Source: Trichuris trichiura
Lineage: Eukaryota; Nematoda; Enoplea; Trichinellida; Trichuridae
Reading direction: 5' to 3'
DNA: 64,000 nucleotides
Assembly (NCBI GenBank): GCA_037903355.1
Contig: JBAJFE010000004.1
Coordinates: 1 to 64,000, forward strand
Part shown: piece after piece, positions 45,076 to 55,366 of the stretch
Numbering within the stretch: the stretch's first letter is position 1
Layout of the letters: every line of letters begins with the position of its first letter
Notes under the pieces: model-generated
The model's input: only the letters and a program-made list of their open reading frames with translations
What the model was told of the DNA's origin: nothing
Database searches by the model: none
Made by a program: the position numbers and the translations under genes

Positions 45076-48000
45076 TCACCGGATCACGAACAAGCACACG
45101 ATGAAAGTTACAAAATTAGTCAGAGCTTCTAGCTCACGCAGTTTTTTCTCACCATTGACTTTTTCTGTCAAGCGATTTGCTTTCTCACTATTCCCATCAC
45201 GATTCGCCATTGCAACAAGCCTATTGAAAGACAACTATCAAAACTAAATGAAATTACCTAACTTTTAAGACGCTGACCGTTGGAATCCTTCCATGCCTTC
45301 TTCTTTTAAGGCAGCAAAAATAGCTGTAAGTGCAATCTAAATGGATTTGGTGAAAGGGTCTGCAAAAAGGCAGTAGAAAACTATTTTGCAAACCTGACTT
45401 GGCGAATACAAAAGGCACGCATCGGTAATGAGAGAATTCCAAAGAAAATTTTCTGATGCAACACGGATTTCCCGATCGCGCTTTGAAAACTCCGGGAAGC
45501 ACTGCTAAAAAATTTGGTAACTGAAAAAATTGATTGCCTCAGCAGTTTCATTAGCATTCTTTTAATCACTTATTAATTTTTTTTAGTCAATGAGTATAAC
45601 ATTTCCAGGTTCTTGCACATAATCCCGCTATCACCCTTGCGCAGAAGACCTTCACAATCTCTATTCCCCACTGATGACATAATGGAGAACGCAATTTTCC
45701 TAAGCGATACAACTGTGAACAGCGTTCTCTTCTTACATAACAACAGCAGACTGGCCGAATGCTCACTATAAACTACAGGAATTCTTGACTCATAATGACA
45801 TTTCGTCCAGGCCATTCAATCGAAAGTCATGAGCAAAATGCAACCTATCCTGAGCTTGCTAAAACCACCTATCTCAGGTTACGGAGGGCGGCAGGCAAAA
45901 AACAGGCTGCGAAACACTGATTCTGCCTGCCAGCAATGCCTAAATGTTGAATCAAGCGTTCAAGATTGTCCGTAATTTACTGAACCCCACACTGAAGAGT
46001 GCATGTGCACAAGTCTGAACGCACATGGAGCCTTAACAATACTTGATACACTGTGTTGGAACAAGTAACTTTTTCGGGTAAGATTTTTTGGCGACCTGCC
46101 TGCAAGTGTTTCTTTTCATGCACAGTTCTGTCCGCCGAAGCTTCCTGACATTTATGCGGCTTTTAGGCTACTGGTTGGCTACTTATTCACCTCTCCACGT
46201 TCTGCTGTTAAACCTCTGCTACTACTACTGCTCTGACAAATTCTCCTACTCCGCTATTGAACCTATGTCTACTGCCTCAGTTCCACGCTGTCGAAACACA
46301 TACCCCAACAAGGTGGACTAAACTTAGGGATCTTATTAGGTTGCGAAGAAAGTCCTAGCTCCTTTTCAGTACACTCATACTTCTAGGTTCGTCTGCATGT
46401 AAACGATACAGCAGCTTTAACGCTCTACATGCTACTTTTTAGCTGCTGTCATTCTCTCTTACTTACCAGTTACCATGAAGGAATACAGTTACTGCGGAGT
46501 TAGCCATTGGTTTTTTATATAGAAATGGATGTGATCTGCCTTGACACCATTACGCTTCATGAGCTCAAAGTGGGTCACAGGGCAGCTAGAGTAACGCGAA
46601 AATTCCAATCGCCTTAGCATTTCATGCGACTCCAAAAACAAAACTGTGCGCCGATGATTCCTGAATTCTGGTTGCAGAGTCACATATCTTCCAGACGAGG
46701 TCACAAGTCGCCAGTTCTGGAAAACGAGGACTTGCGAGCTGCCGTGCAGGCTCAGCTGAACATCACCATTCAAACATCAGTGGCAGACGTAGGGGCAAGC
46801 CATACTAACATTCACTTGAACCCAATCGGCAAAGTCAGGATGACGAAAAGTGTAAGCGCAGTTCCATTTGTCGCAACCACGCCACAGATTTTAATAGTTA
46901 AATCGATGCAGTTGGACACTGACATTCTCTATCATCTAACTTACTCATTTGGCCTATTTCCTAACCATTATCGCCTTCGCGGGAATTTCGACTCATTTGT
47001 GCGCGATCAGGTACAAGATAATCCAGAAGGACAACGCCCTCGCGTCTGTATTAACCTTGTAAGCTGATTTTTTCAGAGAAAGCATTCGCTTCTAGAATGT
47101 TGGTAACATTGCGCTTATTCGAGTCGTGCACATTTTGACTAATAAAATTATTTCAAAGAAGAGCTGCGGCGTTTCAAGCTTTCCCAGTTTTAAAGTGGCC
47201 AAACTTTCTTCACAACGACGTCATTTGCCTTTGGTGCAGCCTCAACTATGGCTGGGTGAAGGGGCTATGACATCCTCACTTTCATTTACTCCGTATTGTG
47301 CATTTCTGGTTCACCTCTGCCACCGCCATCCTTTCCTAACATTAGTTTCACAGTGGAAGGTTGCTTTTGAAGTTTATCTGATAATTTTCCAAAGTTTTTC
47401 GCTCCCATCAGCTCTTTTCTGTAACTCAAATCACTCCTATTACCCTCCCCTATTAGAATCCTTCAATTTAGAGGGGAAGCATTAGTCTTTCGTATCCAAG
47501 ATTGGCGTAACTCAGCAGCGCTGCTTTTCTCCTCCAAGTCCATTGCTGCCCTGTTACTGTCGCTATGAGTCGTCTCAGGAAATCCTCTGAACCCTTGATG
47601 ATTACCAGTTTGGCGTGTGTAGTTTCTTTAAGAAGGAAAAATAATTTAACTTCTGACTGTGAACTTTTCTTATTACAACGCGTATTTCTTCGTACTAATG
47701 ACAAGCGAGAACAATCTACCCTATCAAGCATCCTCTACGTGATTGTCAGTTGTTTCAATCGTTTGGTAAATGGCGTTTAACTGCTCTACCATTCTACAAC
47801 GTGACTGCCCCAATTTTGGCTAGCTACCCTGTCTCAGAGTTTAAAAAACGCATCATATGTCATATTGCAGGCCTGAAAAAAACAATAAGGCACAAAATTC
47901 CAAGTGTACGCCTTCTATGAGGGTGCCGACTTCTCACCACCATGAAGTTGAGGTATAGCAATTTGCGGGGCCCCTGTAACTGCAAACTCTGTTCGCAGCC

Positions 48001-48773
48001 ACAGAAATAATTCCAAACAAAATTAAGCAATAGTAGCGCTCGTTGTAAAACACTACACCGAGCAAGATCAATCTTTTGGTCAAAGAAAGTAATCAACACT
48101 GACCATGAGGAGAATGTAAAACCCTTCCAGGGGAGTAAAGGGTTCATGCACAACAAGTTGCGAACAAAGCCGTTTGATCAAAATCGGCTCCAGATTTCTG
48201 ATCATTGCGACATTGTCTTCAGGTCGTCCACTTTTCAGCTTGCTCACAAATGTTTCAATAGGTATGTAAGAATCTTCGATTTTTGAAGCCAAATATATAA
48301 TAGCCGTCCTAAGAACTCGCGTTCGAAGTTGAAGCGAAAAGGTGTCACCAGCAATTACATGATATTCTTAGCGTTTAAGTAGCGAAGCAGACTTGCGTTC
48401 AAATAAAAACGTTTGAAGTGAACAAATGCCGTATACTGCAAGAACAAAAGAGTCAACTGAATATGTGAAAGTGTTAACTTACAATCACTCGGGTAGGTAA
48501 AGGCGGTTCGAAGCTACGACAAAACTTCAGAGCGTTTTCCTCCACCATCGAACGAAACATGCGCTCTTCATCAACAGTGAGAAGCGCTTTCTGAGCTGAT
48601 TCTGTCTATAAATAAACATTAGATATAAAGCTGAGCTTGTACAGTTCATATCCAACCTCGGTAGAACCAATAAGTTTCTTAATAAACATTTTCCGTGCCT
48701 CCCTTCGTAATTCGTCAAGTTTCTTTTGATTTTCAAATGTCCAAAATTTCTTGTGAGTACTCATGGAATACAT
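45076..48773 (-). CDS. CCNH: Cyclin H (CDK7/TFIIH kinase regulatory subunit), 7 exons
   Basis: Exons in coding order: 48657-48773, 48483-48605, 48359-48435, 48104-48308, 45394-45504, 45278-45336, 45076-45220. All phases agree, giving 278 residues. Cyclin H landmarks appear in order: N-terminal KKFWTFENQKKLDELRREA, LKFCRSFEPPLPTRVI, HFKRFYLNASLLRY, TAIIYLASKIED at the cyclin fold helix, QLVVHEPFTPLEGFYIL, NFLWNSLITDACLLYSPSQ and IALTAIFAALKEEG. The protein should partner CDK7 in the CDK-activating kinase and TFIIH, in the nucleus. Six introns are short (47-57 bp where measured), but intron 4 is 2,599 bp and contains extra minus-strand coding-like sequence. The last exon (LTEKVNGEKKLRELEALTN, then a hydrophobic end) is shorter than in other animals. 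The donors GTTGGA, GTCAGT and GTCAGC are weak. Confidence 0.85.
46489..46755 (-). CDS. Unidentified coding-like terminal exon within cyclin H intron 4
   Basis: After an acceptor TGTTCAG, 88 codons remain open to a stop: LSLHGSSQVLVFQNWRLVTS, then YVTLQPEFRNHRRTVLFLES, CPVTHFELMKRNGV and a C-terminal WLTPQ. Composition and the Trp/Cys pattern look like real protein, and I do not recognise the family. A preceding stretch (KWNCAYTFRHPDFADWVQ) can be joined through a 58-bp GTGAAT...TTCAG intron, but no acceptor opens that stretch. It could be a nested gene, a lost gene, or alternative cyclin H sequence. Confidence 0.4.
   Translation of the reverse strand: MSLHGSSQVLVFQNWRLVTSSGRYVTLQPEFRNHRRTVLFLESHEMLRRLEFSRYSSCPVTHFELMKRNGVKADHIHFYIKNQWLTPQ
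47290..47640 (-). CDS. Possible nested coding exons, unidentified
   Basis: Two minus-strand open stretches follow each other: one ending MDLEEKSSAAELRQSWIRKT...N-stop near 47477, and one reading SDLSYRKELMGAKNFGKLS...GGRGEPEMHNTE-stop near 47300. Both are hydrophilic and protein-like, but all three frames stop between them before any GT donor. I cannot join them. They lie in intron 4 of cyclin H. Confidence 0.25.
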
Positions 48774-49346
48774 TACCTGAGTGAAAAGAGTACCACGCCA
48801 ATATGGGTAAGTTGCTGAAAAAATAAAACATAGCTATGAAAGCTACGAAAAAAAGCAAACAGCGTAATTACAATACAACGCGAAGAGATAAACATTTATT
48901 GCAGCATTTTTTAAACAGATGTGGCTGTTTTGATGTGTTATCAACCCATTCTGTAACGCAATTGAGTTTTCATTTGAAAGTTTTTACAAGGCTCTTTCCG
49001 TTACACAACAGAAAAGACGCGACATGTCTTCAAATGGAAAATTTTATTAATGCGCTTATGATAAGGTGTTTGAAAAATGAAGTTGCATTCTCCGCTTCTC
49101 ATAATGGTCAGTTCACTATGCAAACAAGTCTTATGGTACAGTATTCTCAATGCTTCAGAGTTTTGAGGCACCAAGCATGGAAACAACGTGGGTCCAAAAG
49201 CAAAGCCGAATGCAAAAAATCTTTACACCACGAAACCGGTTGCGTCCGCTAAAAAAAATATGAAGAGATACAGCTGCAAGCATAATGATTTGGTATTGGG
49301 CGCATACTTATTTTGTCTGTTAACGTAGCATACCTTGCAAGAACTT
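48774..49346. other. Upstream flank of cyclin H
   Basis: A plus-strand 138-codon ORF (48836-49252) overlaps a minus-strand ORF; neither is recognised. The cyclin H promoter should lie just right of 48773. Confidence 0.35.
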
Positions 49347-49650
49347 TTAGTCGAAAAAAGAATGCAGCTTTCCGTAACTGGCCAAACAAGAAATTTGCAT
49401 GCTTCTTTCATACAAAAATTTCCTTATATTAATAGGAAATACTACCCAAGCAGACAGGATGAAAAAGCTGCTTATAGTAAATAAAACAGAAGCGCATACA
49501 AAAACAACAAGAAAGAGGAATAAACCTAGTTTCTTGTTTTCATTAACCTGGATTGGGCTGCGCATAATTTTCACCCCAGAGGGACAACATAGCTTCTACT
49601 GCACCGTTAAAGCAGCGCTCATGGATAAGAAACTTCAGAGGTATACTTCT
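49347..49650 (-). CDS. Possible exons with a hydrophobic segment, unidentified
   Basis: The minus strand can be read as FLIHERCFNGAVEAMLSLWG...PNP up to a GTTAAT donor, or as a 75-codon ORF with a strong hydrophobic segment (LFLFLVVFVCASVLFTISSF) followed by FPINIRKFLYER. The two readings exclude one another in part. The hydrophobic reading would be a single TM helix. Neither can be assigned to a family. Confidence 0.25.
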
Positions 49651-50273
49651 GTTTTACGAAATACTTAATACTCACAATTATTTCAGTTTTAATTTCTACA
49701 ATTGAAAGCGAAAGCAAATGGAAAGGATGAACCACCTATCCTCGGTAAACGGGCCGAAATTTTGAGATCCAAATAGCCTTACGAAATACCTAAAATAACT
49801 TATTATACCGTTCGCCACGCTCGTAGAAAACAGGCCATAATTATAGATTACTGAAGTTTCGTCGTTCCTGAAGCCGTGCGATGACGATTAGCTCAGAACA
49901 AAGCTAACAAAAATAAAATATCCCCAAACTCCTAGACAACGCGGAAAAGCAGTATTAAAACTTAAAAACAGACCTTATCAAAAAGGCTGCGAAAAAGATT
50001 CAAGATTTTACTTGTCAAACCAGTAAACGTAGAAACCTACAGTATTCTGTTAAACTCAGGCAAACCTAACATTCGTTAACCGGCGAACGTATGTATTACA
50101 GCTGCATGTCTTAATCGCATGTATGTTTTCCAAATTTTTAATATCACATTATGAATTAATTAACTGTGCTTATCATTTCTCGGAAAATTGTCCCCCTCTT
50201 TTATCAATTTTGTCAGAATTAAATTTTTTTGTAGGAAGGTAGAACATCGTTGCTAAAACTGATTTCAGTTGGT

Positions 50274-50918
50274 TCATACACCCGCAAGATAAAACCGGTC
50301 AGAATAATTTGAACACAATTCAGAAAAATGGATCTTTTTCTTATTAGCGCCGGAAAGAACATTCCATTTGTCTACACGAGTGACGTACAAGGCTCTGCCA
50401 AATATCGCCCCACTTTTCCAGCTTCGAGACTGCAGTTGCCACCCAGGGCACGTAAACACAAAGCCTCCAGGAACTGCGCTCTGTTTCTGAGCCATAGCTA
50501 TTTGTTAGCAAGAAACATTAGGAGTCTAAGCGACGATTTCGTGAAAGGCAATCCCATAAGCGTGATCCATCTTAATCAACTCCCAGGTGTCAGTACATGA
50601 GGAAAACTGTTTGCTTAGCTTCAGTTTGCTGCGTCTTTATGGGACCGCTCTACGAAACAGATTGAAGAATCGCAAAGCACACGCTTTGTATCTTTGCATC
50701 AATTGTAGGTGTAGCAAGCCCTTGAACAACGCGAGTTTTTCTTCGAGTTCATCGGAAATTTTCCGGGACTTTTCAGAAGCTGGAATGCACAGGCAAATAT
50801 AATGGTATTGAAATGTCGAAACAATTAAGATCAGAATTCCGATGAATGCGTAATACAAATTTGAAGGCTCACTCGTCCGCGACGTTTTCTCGTATCTTGT
50901 GGTAAAACATGCCCACAT
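50274..50918 (-). CDS. Unidentified small membrane protein, 4 putative exons
   Basis: Joining 50683-50918, 50535-50628, 50378-50497 and 50274-50339 gives 171 residues in consistent phases. The N-terminus MWACFTTRYEKTSRTSEPSN precedes a TM helix (LYYAFIGILILIVSTFQYHY). A Lys/Glu-rich helical segment (SRKISDELEEKLALFKGLLH), WELIKMDHAYGIAFHEI and LWLRNRAQFLEALCLRALGG follow. The first intron (54 bp) is typical; the other two (37 and 38 bp) are shorter than elsewhere in the window and reduce confidence. I do not recognise the family. Confidence 0.4.
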
Positions 50919-51231
50919 CCGTTACTAACTTGAAATATATTCGTACAAAAATAAGCCTTTCTCAACAGCTTTCGCGCTCGAGAAAAATAGACAAACGTGA
51001 AAACGCAGATGAGCTGTGCTGCTGCACATGGCTTTTTTTTTAAATTAAAGGACGCCGGTAGATCGATTCAGAGTGCAGAAGCGAAACAAGTGAGGGAATG
51101 AGCAGTTTGGTAAAGAACGGCAGAGCATGACGGTTACTAAATATCAACGCACTCGGAATACTTCTTTTCAGCTTCCTGATCATGGTACGAGTAGCGATAC
51201 ATCACAGGCGTACATGCGCCACTGATGATAC

Positions 51232-51379
51232 TGTAACACGCGAGGATAACACAAACCGTTTATTCGTCTCGGACACAGCTACACGCAACAACCAGCCAAC
51301 TCGCGACCTCCCTCGCAGCTACTGTCTCTTCTCTCATTCTCAGGTTATGCACTCTCTGCTCATATCCCGACGCATTACA
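51232..51379 (-). repeat. 3' LTR
   Basis: 148 bp. It differs from the 5' LTR at three positions, all transitions. On the minus strand it contains AATAAA (GACGAATAAACGG), a likely polyadenylation signal. A purine-rich tract on the minus strand (AAGGAAGGGATAA, 51380-51392) directly precedes it and overlaps the pol stop codon; this is the likely plus-strand primer site. Confidence 0.9.
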
Positions 51380-54300
51380 TTATCCCTTCCTTGGAAAAGT
51401 CATGTCCTCATGACGACGATGCCGTTGCGTCTCGATTATGTAATCTGCAAAACGGCAGGGAGGGCGCGTAGCCCGCCTGGGCCTTTCCTTTGACAGCACG
51501 GGTCTAGAGCCGGAAGGGTGCTCGAACAGCTGTGCACCAGCGTTTTCCGTGCACACGTCCTCCCCGATGACCATTCTTGCAGGCAGGTAGCCGCCGGCCT
51601 GTCGCCTTCCACTCCAGGTTTTCAAGTCCGGTTGACCGCTTGGCGGCCGGGGACTAGTCTGCCGTCGCATACCTGCATGTTCTCTTGCTGATTTTTCAGG
51701 CAGGCGGATGTCAGGCGGACAAGTCTTCAGGCGATCTGCGTGCACCACGTGCACATCTCTCCTCCTTTTAGCATGCTGAATTCTATACGTAACTGGAGAT
51801 AACTGGGCGGTTATTCGGTATGGACCCTTCCAGGGCCTCAAAAACTTCCGTTTTTGTCCCTGAAGGACACGGGGCACAAACAATAAAACTGTGTCACCAA
51901 CGTTAAGGTGCCGTGGACGAACATGGGAATCGTAGTACAGCTTCTGTCGCCTTGCCTCTCTCGTTGCCCTACTCTTGGCCTTGTCGTCCAATCGCTTCAG
52001 TATTCCTTCCAAATTTTCCACGTGCCGTTCCGGTGTTTGAGATGTTGATTCAAGATGCTGTGCGACGTCCTCAGGGACACGGCAGTGCCGGCCGAACATC
52101 ATTCTGTAGGGCGACTGCCCGGTACTACTGTGAATGCTCACTCTATATGCCATCATTACCTTCGGTAAAATGAGATCCCAATCTTTCCCATTGGGAGCAA
52201 TAGTTTTGGCGAGCATGTTCCACACGGTCCGGTTCATGCGTTCCGCCTGACCATTACTAGACGGATGGTAAGGCGTAGTTCTCGTCTTCTGAACGCCTAG
52301 TTCATCGCAAACCCCTTTAAACAATTCGGATTCGAATTGCGTTCCTTGGTCCGTGTGTATCACTTCTGGGACTCCATACCTGCACAGGACTTCTTGCACT
52401 AATGCCGTTGCTACCGTCTCTGCCTGTTGATTCAGCATTGGGATGGCCTCCGCGTATTTCGAGAAAGCGTCCACCATCATTAGAATGTAGCGGTTTCCTT
52501 TGTCAGTCATCGGTAGAGGGCCAGCTATGTCCAGTGAAAGTTTCTGCCAAGTGTGGCTTACTTCCTGTAGCTGTAGCGGGGACCTCTTTTTGGGGAATAC
52601 ATTATTTCGCGTGTTGCATTCCCAACACGATCTAACGTAACGCTTCACATCCGAACGATAGCCCGGCCAGTAGAAACGTTCACTCACATGCGCTAAAGTT
52701 TTTCCTTCGCCAAGGTGGCCCGCCGTGGCCGCACTGTGAGTTTCTTGCAAAACTTGCGGAACCATTTCGCTAGGGACAAGCAACTGCAACCTTACGGAGC
52801 CATCGTCCTCATACCACTCACGCCACAGGACTTCGTTTTGCAAACGGAGACGATCCCAGTTAGCCAGTAACAGAGAAGTTGCTTTTGACTGTCTTGTTGG
52901 CAGTTTTGCTTTACTGTTTGACTTTTTTGCTAACCAAAACGGTGCGATGTCCAAGTTTCGTAACTGTTTCTCCTTCACACCATTCATATCTGAGAAGCTA
53001 ATGGCAGCGATCTCGGCCGCGGTGGCGGCGTTCGCGGTGGGACATGGTACCTCGCCGTTCCGACCACACTGCTTGCACACGATACGCGACAAGCTATCAG
53101 CATTCGCATGTTGTCGTCCAGTCCGATGGACAACTGTAAAACGGAAACGCTGCAATTTATATTGCCACCTGGCCCATTGGCCGTCGGCATCCTTAAAAGA
53201 CTGAAGCCACTGTAGGGCACCGTGGTCTGTACGGAGAACGAATTCTTCTTGTAAGTATGGGGCGAATTGTTCAATGAAAGTTATGACTGCTAGCATTTCA
53301 CGCCGTGTTACACAGTATTTCTGCTCCGCACGAGAGAGTATTCGACTGCCGAAGGCCACGGGATGTTCTTGGCCCTTTTCATCCAACTGAGATAACACAG
53401 CGCCAATTGCTACCATGCTCGCATCAGTATCCAAAATGAAGGATTTGGTGAAATCCGGAAAACGCAGAACAGGCTCACTCGTCAAAGCGTCCTTTAGCTT
53501 GGAAAATGCATCTGCACAATCTCTGGACCAAACGAATTCCACGTTCTTCTGTGTAAGTCGATAAAGAGGCGCGGAGATCCCGGCAAATCCGCGCACAAAA
53601 CGGCGGTAATATGCCGCCAAGCCGAGGAAGCTCTGCAGTTCATGGAGGCATGTCGGCGTAGGGTAGCTTTTGACCTTCTCCGTAAGCGTTTTATCAGGAG
53701 ATACACCAGCTGCCGAGATTAAATGTCCAAGAAAGGTTATTTCTTTACGAAGAAATTGACATTTCGTAGGGCTGATCTTTAGCCCTGCTTGCCGAAAACG
53801 TTGCAATACTTTCCCCAGGCGTTCTAAGTGCCCATTGAAAGTGCGGCTAAAAATTATTACATCATCCAGATAAACGAGGCATGCCTCCCACTTAAGCCCA
53901 GCGAGAGTTAGTTCCATTAGCCGTTGAAAGGTAGCTGGGGCCCCTGTCAGTCCGAAGGGCATCACGTTAAAGTGGAACAACCCATCGTGAGTAATAAAGG
54001 CTGTCTTTTCCTTGGCCTCTTGTTCTAATTCTACCTGCCAGTAGCCACTTAGGAGATCGATAGTAGAAAAGAACTGGGTTCCAGACAGAGAATCCAAGGT
54101 CTCGTCAATTCTTGGCAAGGGATAAGCATCCTTTTTCGTCAGCTCATTCAGTTTTCTGTAGTCCACACATAAGCGAATCGACCCGTCCTTCTTGCGAACT
54201 GGCACAACTCCTGCCGCCCACGGGCTCTCAGATGGCTCAATCAATTTGTCATCGATGAGATTTCTTAATAACGCGCTAACCTCTTTCCTATCTTTCGGGC

Positions 54301-55366
54301 ATAAGCGCTGCAGCGGCTGCCTTACCGGTCTCGCTCCTTCTGTTAACGTTATCTTGTGGCGTAAAACCTTTGTGCGACCTAAGTCGCGTTTCCCAACGGC
54401 GAAAACGTCACGGTAATTCCACAGAACACCAAATAGCATACTTATTTGCCTCTCGTCCAGACTCGCACCAGCCGCTTCTCTCGCTAACTTCATCAGCGCA
54501 GGTTTCAAGGGAGAATGGCTCATCTGATTCACGTTTGTCGTCGCCAGTGCCGCTGAGCAAGCGTCTTGCGTCTCTATGCCGGTGAGCTTCCCCAGCAGTG
54601 CCCCCTTTCTCACGCAGAACTCCTGTTGCGTAGGGTTCAGAATGAACGTCCTAAATCTACCATTTAGCACGGTGACAAGGCTCCTGGCCGCATAACCGCC
54701 TTGCCGTTCAAAGTGATGACTACTTTCAAAAATTGCATCACCTGAAAATGTCCTCTTAATAGAGCAGGACACTGCTGCTGTCGATCTAGGAGCGACATTC
54801 CTGTCTTCTGCAACGTATACGCATTCTTCCACACAACTGGGCTGATCATCTGCCTTGAGTACTAAAGGCACTTGCGCGGCACCTTCGCAGGACAAAACAT
54901 TCCGCTTGAGGTCCACGACAAATCCATGTAGCGTAAGAAAGTCAATTCCCAATAAAGCTGAATAATGCAATCTGTCGACCACAACGGCATCGATTGCGAA
55001 ATTTTTCGAGGCAAGGCGGATACGGAGGCGTGCTTCGCCGACAACAGGAAGAGGAGAACCATCAGCGAGAATCAGTCGAACAGCGCTTCGCTGAAGCGCC
55101 ATGTGGCCGCCGACTCTCTGGAAAACGTCTGAGCTGATCAAAGTTCTGCCTGCGCCAGTATCTACCAGCATACACAAATGTATCCCATTCACGGATGCGT
55201 TAACAAATACCCGTGGGGCAACGGTTGCATTTGCCGTCGGTTGGTTCTGGACCGCCTTCAGTTGTTCCAGGCCATCCGCTCGGTCCCTGTGGATGGCCCT
55301 CCTGTGTTTACCGAATAACTCGGGCATCGACGAGCAAGGTGCCCATAGCCCTGACATTTCCAACAC
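51380..55366 (-). CDS. pol: Gypsy Pol polyprotein
   Basis: 1,328 codons from the first Met in frame, probably made by -1 frameshifting from gag within 55258-55366. Domains in order: aspartic protease (LVDTGAGRTLISSDVF), reverse transcriptase (VRKKDGSIRLCVDYRKLN, then LVYLDDVIIFS as the YxDD box), RNase H (FILDTDASMVAIGAVL, LRTDHGALQWL), and integrase with a His/Cys zinc domain (SCWEC) and DDE core (LDIAGPLPMTDKGNRYIL, IHTDQGTQFES, SSNGQAERMN). A GPY-type end is present (RPWKGPYRITAQLSPVTYRI). All catalytic residues I can see are present. I found no standard slippery heptamer in the overlap. Confidence 0.93.
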   Translation of the reverse strand: MLEMSGLWAPCSSMPELFGKHRRAIHRDRADGLEQLKAVQNQPTANATVAPRVFVNASVNGIHLCMLVDTGAGRTLISSDVFQRVGGHMALQRSAVRLILADGSPLPVVGEARLRIRLASKNFAIDAVVVDRLHYSALLGIDFLTLHGFVVDLKRNVLSCEGAAQVPLVLKADDQPSCVEECVYVAEDRNVAPRSTAAVSCSIKRTFSGDAIFESSHHFERQGGYAARSLVTVLNGRFRTFILNPTQQEFCVRKGALLGKLTGIETQDACSAALATTNVNQMSHSPLKPALMKLAREAAGASLDERQISMLFGVLWNYRDVFAVGKRDLGRTKVLRHKITLTEGARPVRQPLQRLCPKDRKEVSALLRNLIDDKLIEPSESPWAAGVVPVRKKDGSIRLCVDYRKLNELTKKDAYPLPRIDETLDSLSGTQFFSTIDLLSGYWQVELEQEAKEKTAFITHDGLFHFNVMPFGLTGAPATFQRLMELTLAGLKWEACLVYLDDVIIFSRTFNGHLERLGKVLQRFRQAGLKISPTKCQFLRKEITFLGHLISAAGVSPDKTLTEKVKSYPTPTCLHELQSFLGLAAYYRRFVRGFAGISAPLYRLTQKNVEFVWSRDCADAFSKLKDALTSEPVLRFPDFTKSFILDTDASMVAIGAVLSQLDEKGQEHPVAFGSRILSRAEQKYCVTRREMLAVITFIEQFAPYLQEEFVLRTDHGALQWLQSFKDADGQWARWQYKLQRFRFTVVHRTGRQHANADSLSRIVCKQCGRNGEVPCPTANAATAAEIAAISFSDMNGVKEKQLRNLDIAPFWLAKKSNSKAKLPTRQSKATSLLLANWDRLRLQNEVLWREWYEDDGSVRLQLLVPSEMVPQVLQETHSAATAGHLGEGKTLAHVSERFYWPGYRSDVKRYVRSCWECNTRNNVFPKKRSPLQLQEVSHTWQKLSLDIAGPLPMTDKGNRYILMMVDAFSKYAEAIPMLNQQAETVATALVQEVLCRYGVPEVIHTDQGTQFESELFKGVCDELGVQKTRTTPYHPSSNGQAERMNRTVWNMLAKTIAPNGKDWDLILPKVMMAYRVSIHSSTGQSPYRMMFGRHCRVPEDVAQHLESTSQTPERHVENLEGILKRLDDKAKSRATREARRQKLYYDSHVRPRHLNVGDTVLLFVPRVLQGQKRKFLRPWKGPYRITAQLSPVTYRIQHAKRRRDVHVVHADRLKTCPPDIRLPEKSAREHAGMRRQTSPRPPSGQPDLKTWSGRRQAGGYLPARMVIGEDVCTENAGAQLFEHPSGSRPVLSKERPRRATRPPCRFADYIIETQRHRRHEDMTFPRKG

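Noticed and set aside
46624..47067. 147-codon plus-strand ORF
   Set aside because: It overlaps better minus-strand coding-like sequence with splice signals, has no domain and looks like a shadow frame.
47860..48100. Minus-strand FLWLRTEFAVTGAPQIAI-like stretch as cyclin H exon 5
   Set aside because: It resembles the expected segment only loosely and has an in-frame stop. The true exon (NFLWNSLITDACLLYSPSQ) is at 45394-45504 with matching phase.
48836..49252. 138-codon plus-strand ORF upstream of cyclin H
   Set aside because: No recognisable domain, Lys/Arg/His-rich random-like composition, and no splice or start context.
55258..55366. Canonical -1 slippery heptamer in the gag-pol overlap
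   Set aside because: I read the overlap codon by codon and found no X XXY YYZ heptamer of the usual kind.
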